A stretch of 33,322 nucleotides of DNA from an uncultured cyanobacterium (GTDB lineage: Bacteria > Cyanobacteriota > Vampirovibrionia > Vampirovibrionales > JAGQHJ01), in the NCBI GenBank assembly GCA_937922745.1, contig CALAJO010000006.1:72095-105416 (forward strand), given 5' to 3'. Shown piece after piece: positions 32,575 through 33,322 of the stretch. The notes below the pieces were generated by a model that ran no database searches, was not told the origin of the DNA, and worked only from the letters and a program-made list of their open reading frames with translations. Each line of letters starts with the position of its first letter. Position 1 is the first letter of the stretch. A program made the translations under genes and the position numbers.

Positions 32575-33013
32575 GGATAAAATCAAGCCTCACAAAACAA
32601 CACCTGCTGAGATAGCAAAGCTATTTCAAGCTATAGAAAGAGACATTAAGGACGCTTCAATCGGAGAGGTTTCGGAAGATGTACGATATACTGCTGCCCT
32701 TAGACTCGCTACCATTGTGCTATATGCAAGCGGTTACAGACCGAGCTCCGGCCCAGGGCATCATTGGATAACCATAAGGTCCTTGCCTTATATAATGGGA
32801 AGAACAGCAAAGAGTCGCTCTGATTATCTAAATGCTTGCCGCTCTAAGAGAAATACAGTCACATATGAGCAAGCCTTTGTTACATCTGAAGAAGATGTTA
32901 TTGATCTGTTAGAAGAAGTGAAAGCATTTCGCGAAGACGTTATTATATGGCTTAAACAAGAGTATCCATCGCTTATAGTCCCATCTACTTTAGGCAGGGA
33001 TAGTGAAGAGTAG
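32549..33013 (+). CDS. HEPN-domain protein, likely RNase toxin partner of the MNT protein
   Basis: 154 all-helical residues, starting at ATG 32549 inside the MNT gene, so translation is coupled. The start SLEAWLNEDKIKPHKTTPAE, the AALRLATIVLYASGYR helix, HHWITIRSLP and CRSKRNTVTYE resemble HEPN proteins of the SAV_6107-like type (KRNxxDY). Canonical HEPN RNases carry Rx4-6H; here Arg101 and Asn102 are followed by Tyr106 where the His would be. HEPN-MNT is a widespread toxin-antitoxin pairing in which HEPN cleaves RNA. The substitution could alter activity or provide the residue that is modified by the MNT partner. Functional assignment rests on motif and neighbour. Confidence 0.78.
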   Translation: MSLEAWLNEDKIKPHKTTPAEIAKLFQAIERDIKDASIGEVSEDVRYTAALRLATIVLYASGYRPSSGPGHHWITIRSLPYIMGRTAKSRSDYLNACRSKRNTVTYEQAFVTSEEDVIDLLEEVKAFREDVIIWLKQEYPSLIVPSTLGRDSEE

Positions 33014-33250
33014 GTACGTAGTTTGATTAGTGTTATGATTTAAGCATTGCCCATCCTGGCTATTGCTTACTTAATGCAAGATATTCATCAAAAGTTACAG
33101 ACATTTATAATTCCCCCAGATTATTTTAAATTCATTATTATTCCATAATTTTTACTTTTACCGTTTTTTCCACCCAATATAAATAGAACTCATCCGGTAA
33201 TTTTCTGATAAGATGCTGTGGTTGTGATTGAGAGTTGGAGGCGAATAGGG
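33014..33250. other. AT-rich intergenic stretch, probably containing the left end of an IS
   Basis: No gene is recognised in these 237 bases. The last 50-70 bp should contain the terminal inverted repeat of the IS whose transposase starts at 33251, but the other end lies outside the window, so the repeat cannot be defined. Confidence 0.35.
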
Positions 33251-33322
33251 ATGGGTTGGAAGAATTTATCAGACACAGAGTGGGCGTTAATCGAGCCTCA
33301 TCTTCCCAAACAAAAGCGAGGA
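33251..33322 (+). mobile_element. IS5-family-like transposase, N-terminal fragment (truncated by window edge)
   Basis: The open frame starts at ATG 33251 with GGAG at 33237-33240 and reads MGWKNLSDTEWALIEPHLP before running off the end. The L(S/T)DxEWxLIxPxLP opening is the standard start of IS5-family transposases (helix-turn-helix region before the DDE domain). Only 24 codons are visible, so integrity and subgroup are unknown. Confidence 0.75.

Overview
The window is a piece of a Gram-negative bacterial chromosome. The reasons are a flagellin, a giant two-partner-secretion (TpsA/filamentous-haemagglutinin type) exoprotein that presupposes an outer membrane, and a giant RTX protein of the type I secretion kind. 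Most of the window is moderately GC-rich. The PrkA-like gene near the left end and everything to the right of the tRNA are visibly more AT-rich. I cannot place the phylum from sequence reading alone.

Layout: (1) 1-476, the 3' end of recG. (2) 745-3468, a large AAA+ protein that looks like a divergent PrkA serine kinase. (3) 3688-4554, a compact flagellin behind a hairpin-containing leader with a sigma-28-like promoter candidate; it converges, with an 8-bp gap, on (4) a 2211-residue RTX protein on the minus strand (11198-4563). (5) 13897-11567, minus strand and upstream of the RTX gene: an ECF-type sigma factor fused to about four GntR-like winged-helix domains. (6) 14071-14493, a PsiE-like four-helix membrane protein, divergent from the sigma gene. 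(7) 14715-15365, a small protein of the GPKTxxGK...NALxHG family with a good promoter and RBS. (8) 15366-15907, a gene-free stretch with hairpins. (9) 15908-28948, a 4346-residue TpsA-like exoprotein built from nested repeats (231 bp inside about 1.5 kb). (10) 29019-31244, a TPR-GT41 (SPINDLY/OGT/HMW1C-class) glycosyltransferase 70 bp downstream. (11) 31431-31504, tRNA-Pro(CGG). (12) An AT-rich segment carrying a winged-helix/MNT nucleotidyltransferase plus HEPN toxin-antitoxin pair behind two phased 18-bp palindromes. (13) The first codons of an IS5-like transposase running off the right edge.

The central theme is cell-surface biology. There are three repetitive or exported surface proteins (flagellin, RTX, TpsA), a glycosyltransferase of the family that modifies TPS adhesins in Haemophilus, and an unusual DNA-binding-rich sigma factor placed to control at least the RTX gene. 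The cognate secretion machinery (TpsB; T1SS ABC/MFP/TolC) is not in the window. The most novel-looking single gene is the sigma-winged-helix fusion. The most interesting system hypothesis is a HMW-like adhesin plus GT41 glycosylation module. The right end after tRNA-Pro looks like an acquired island.
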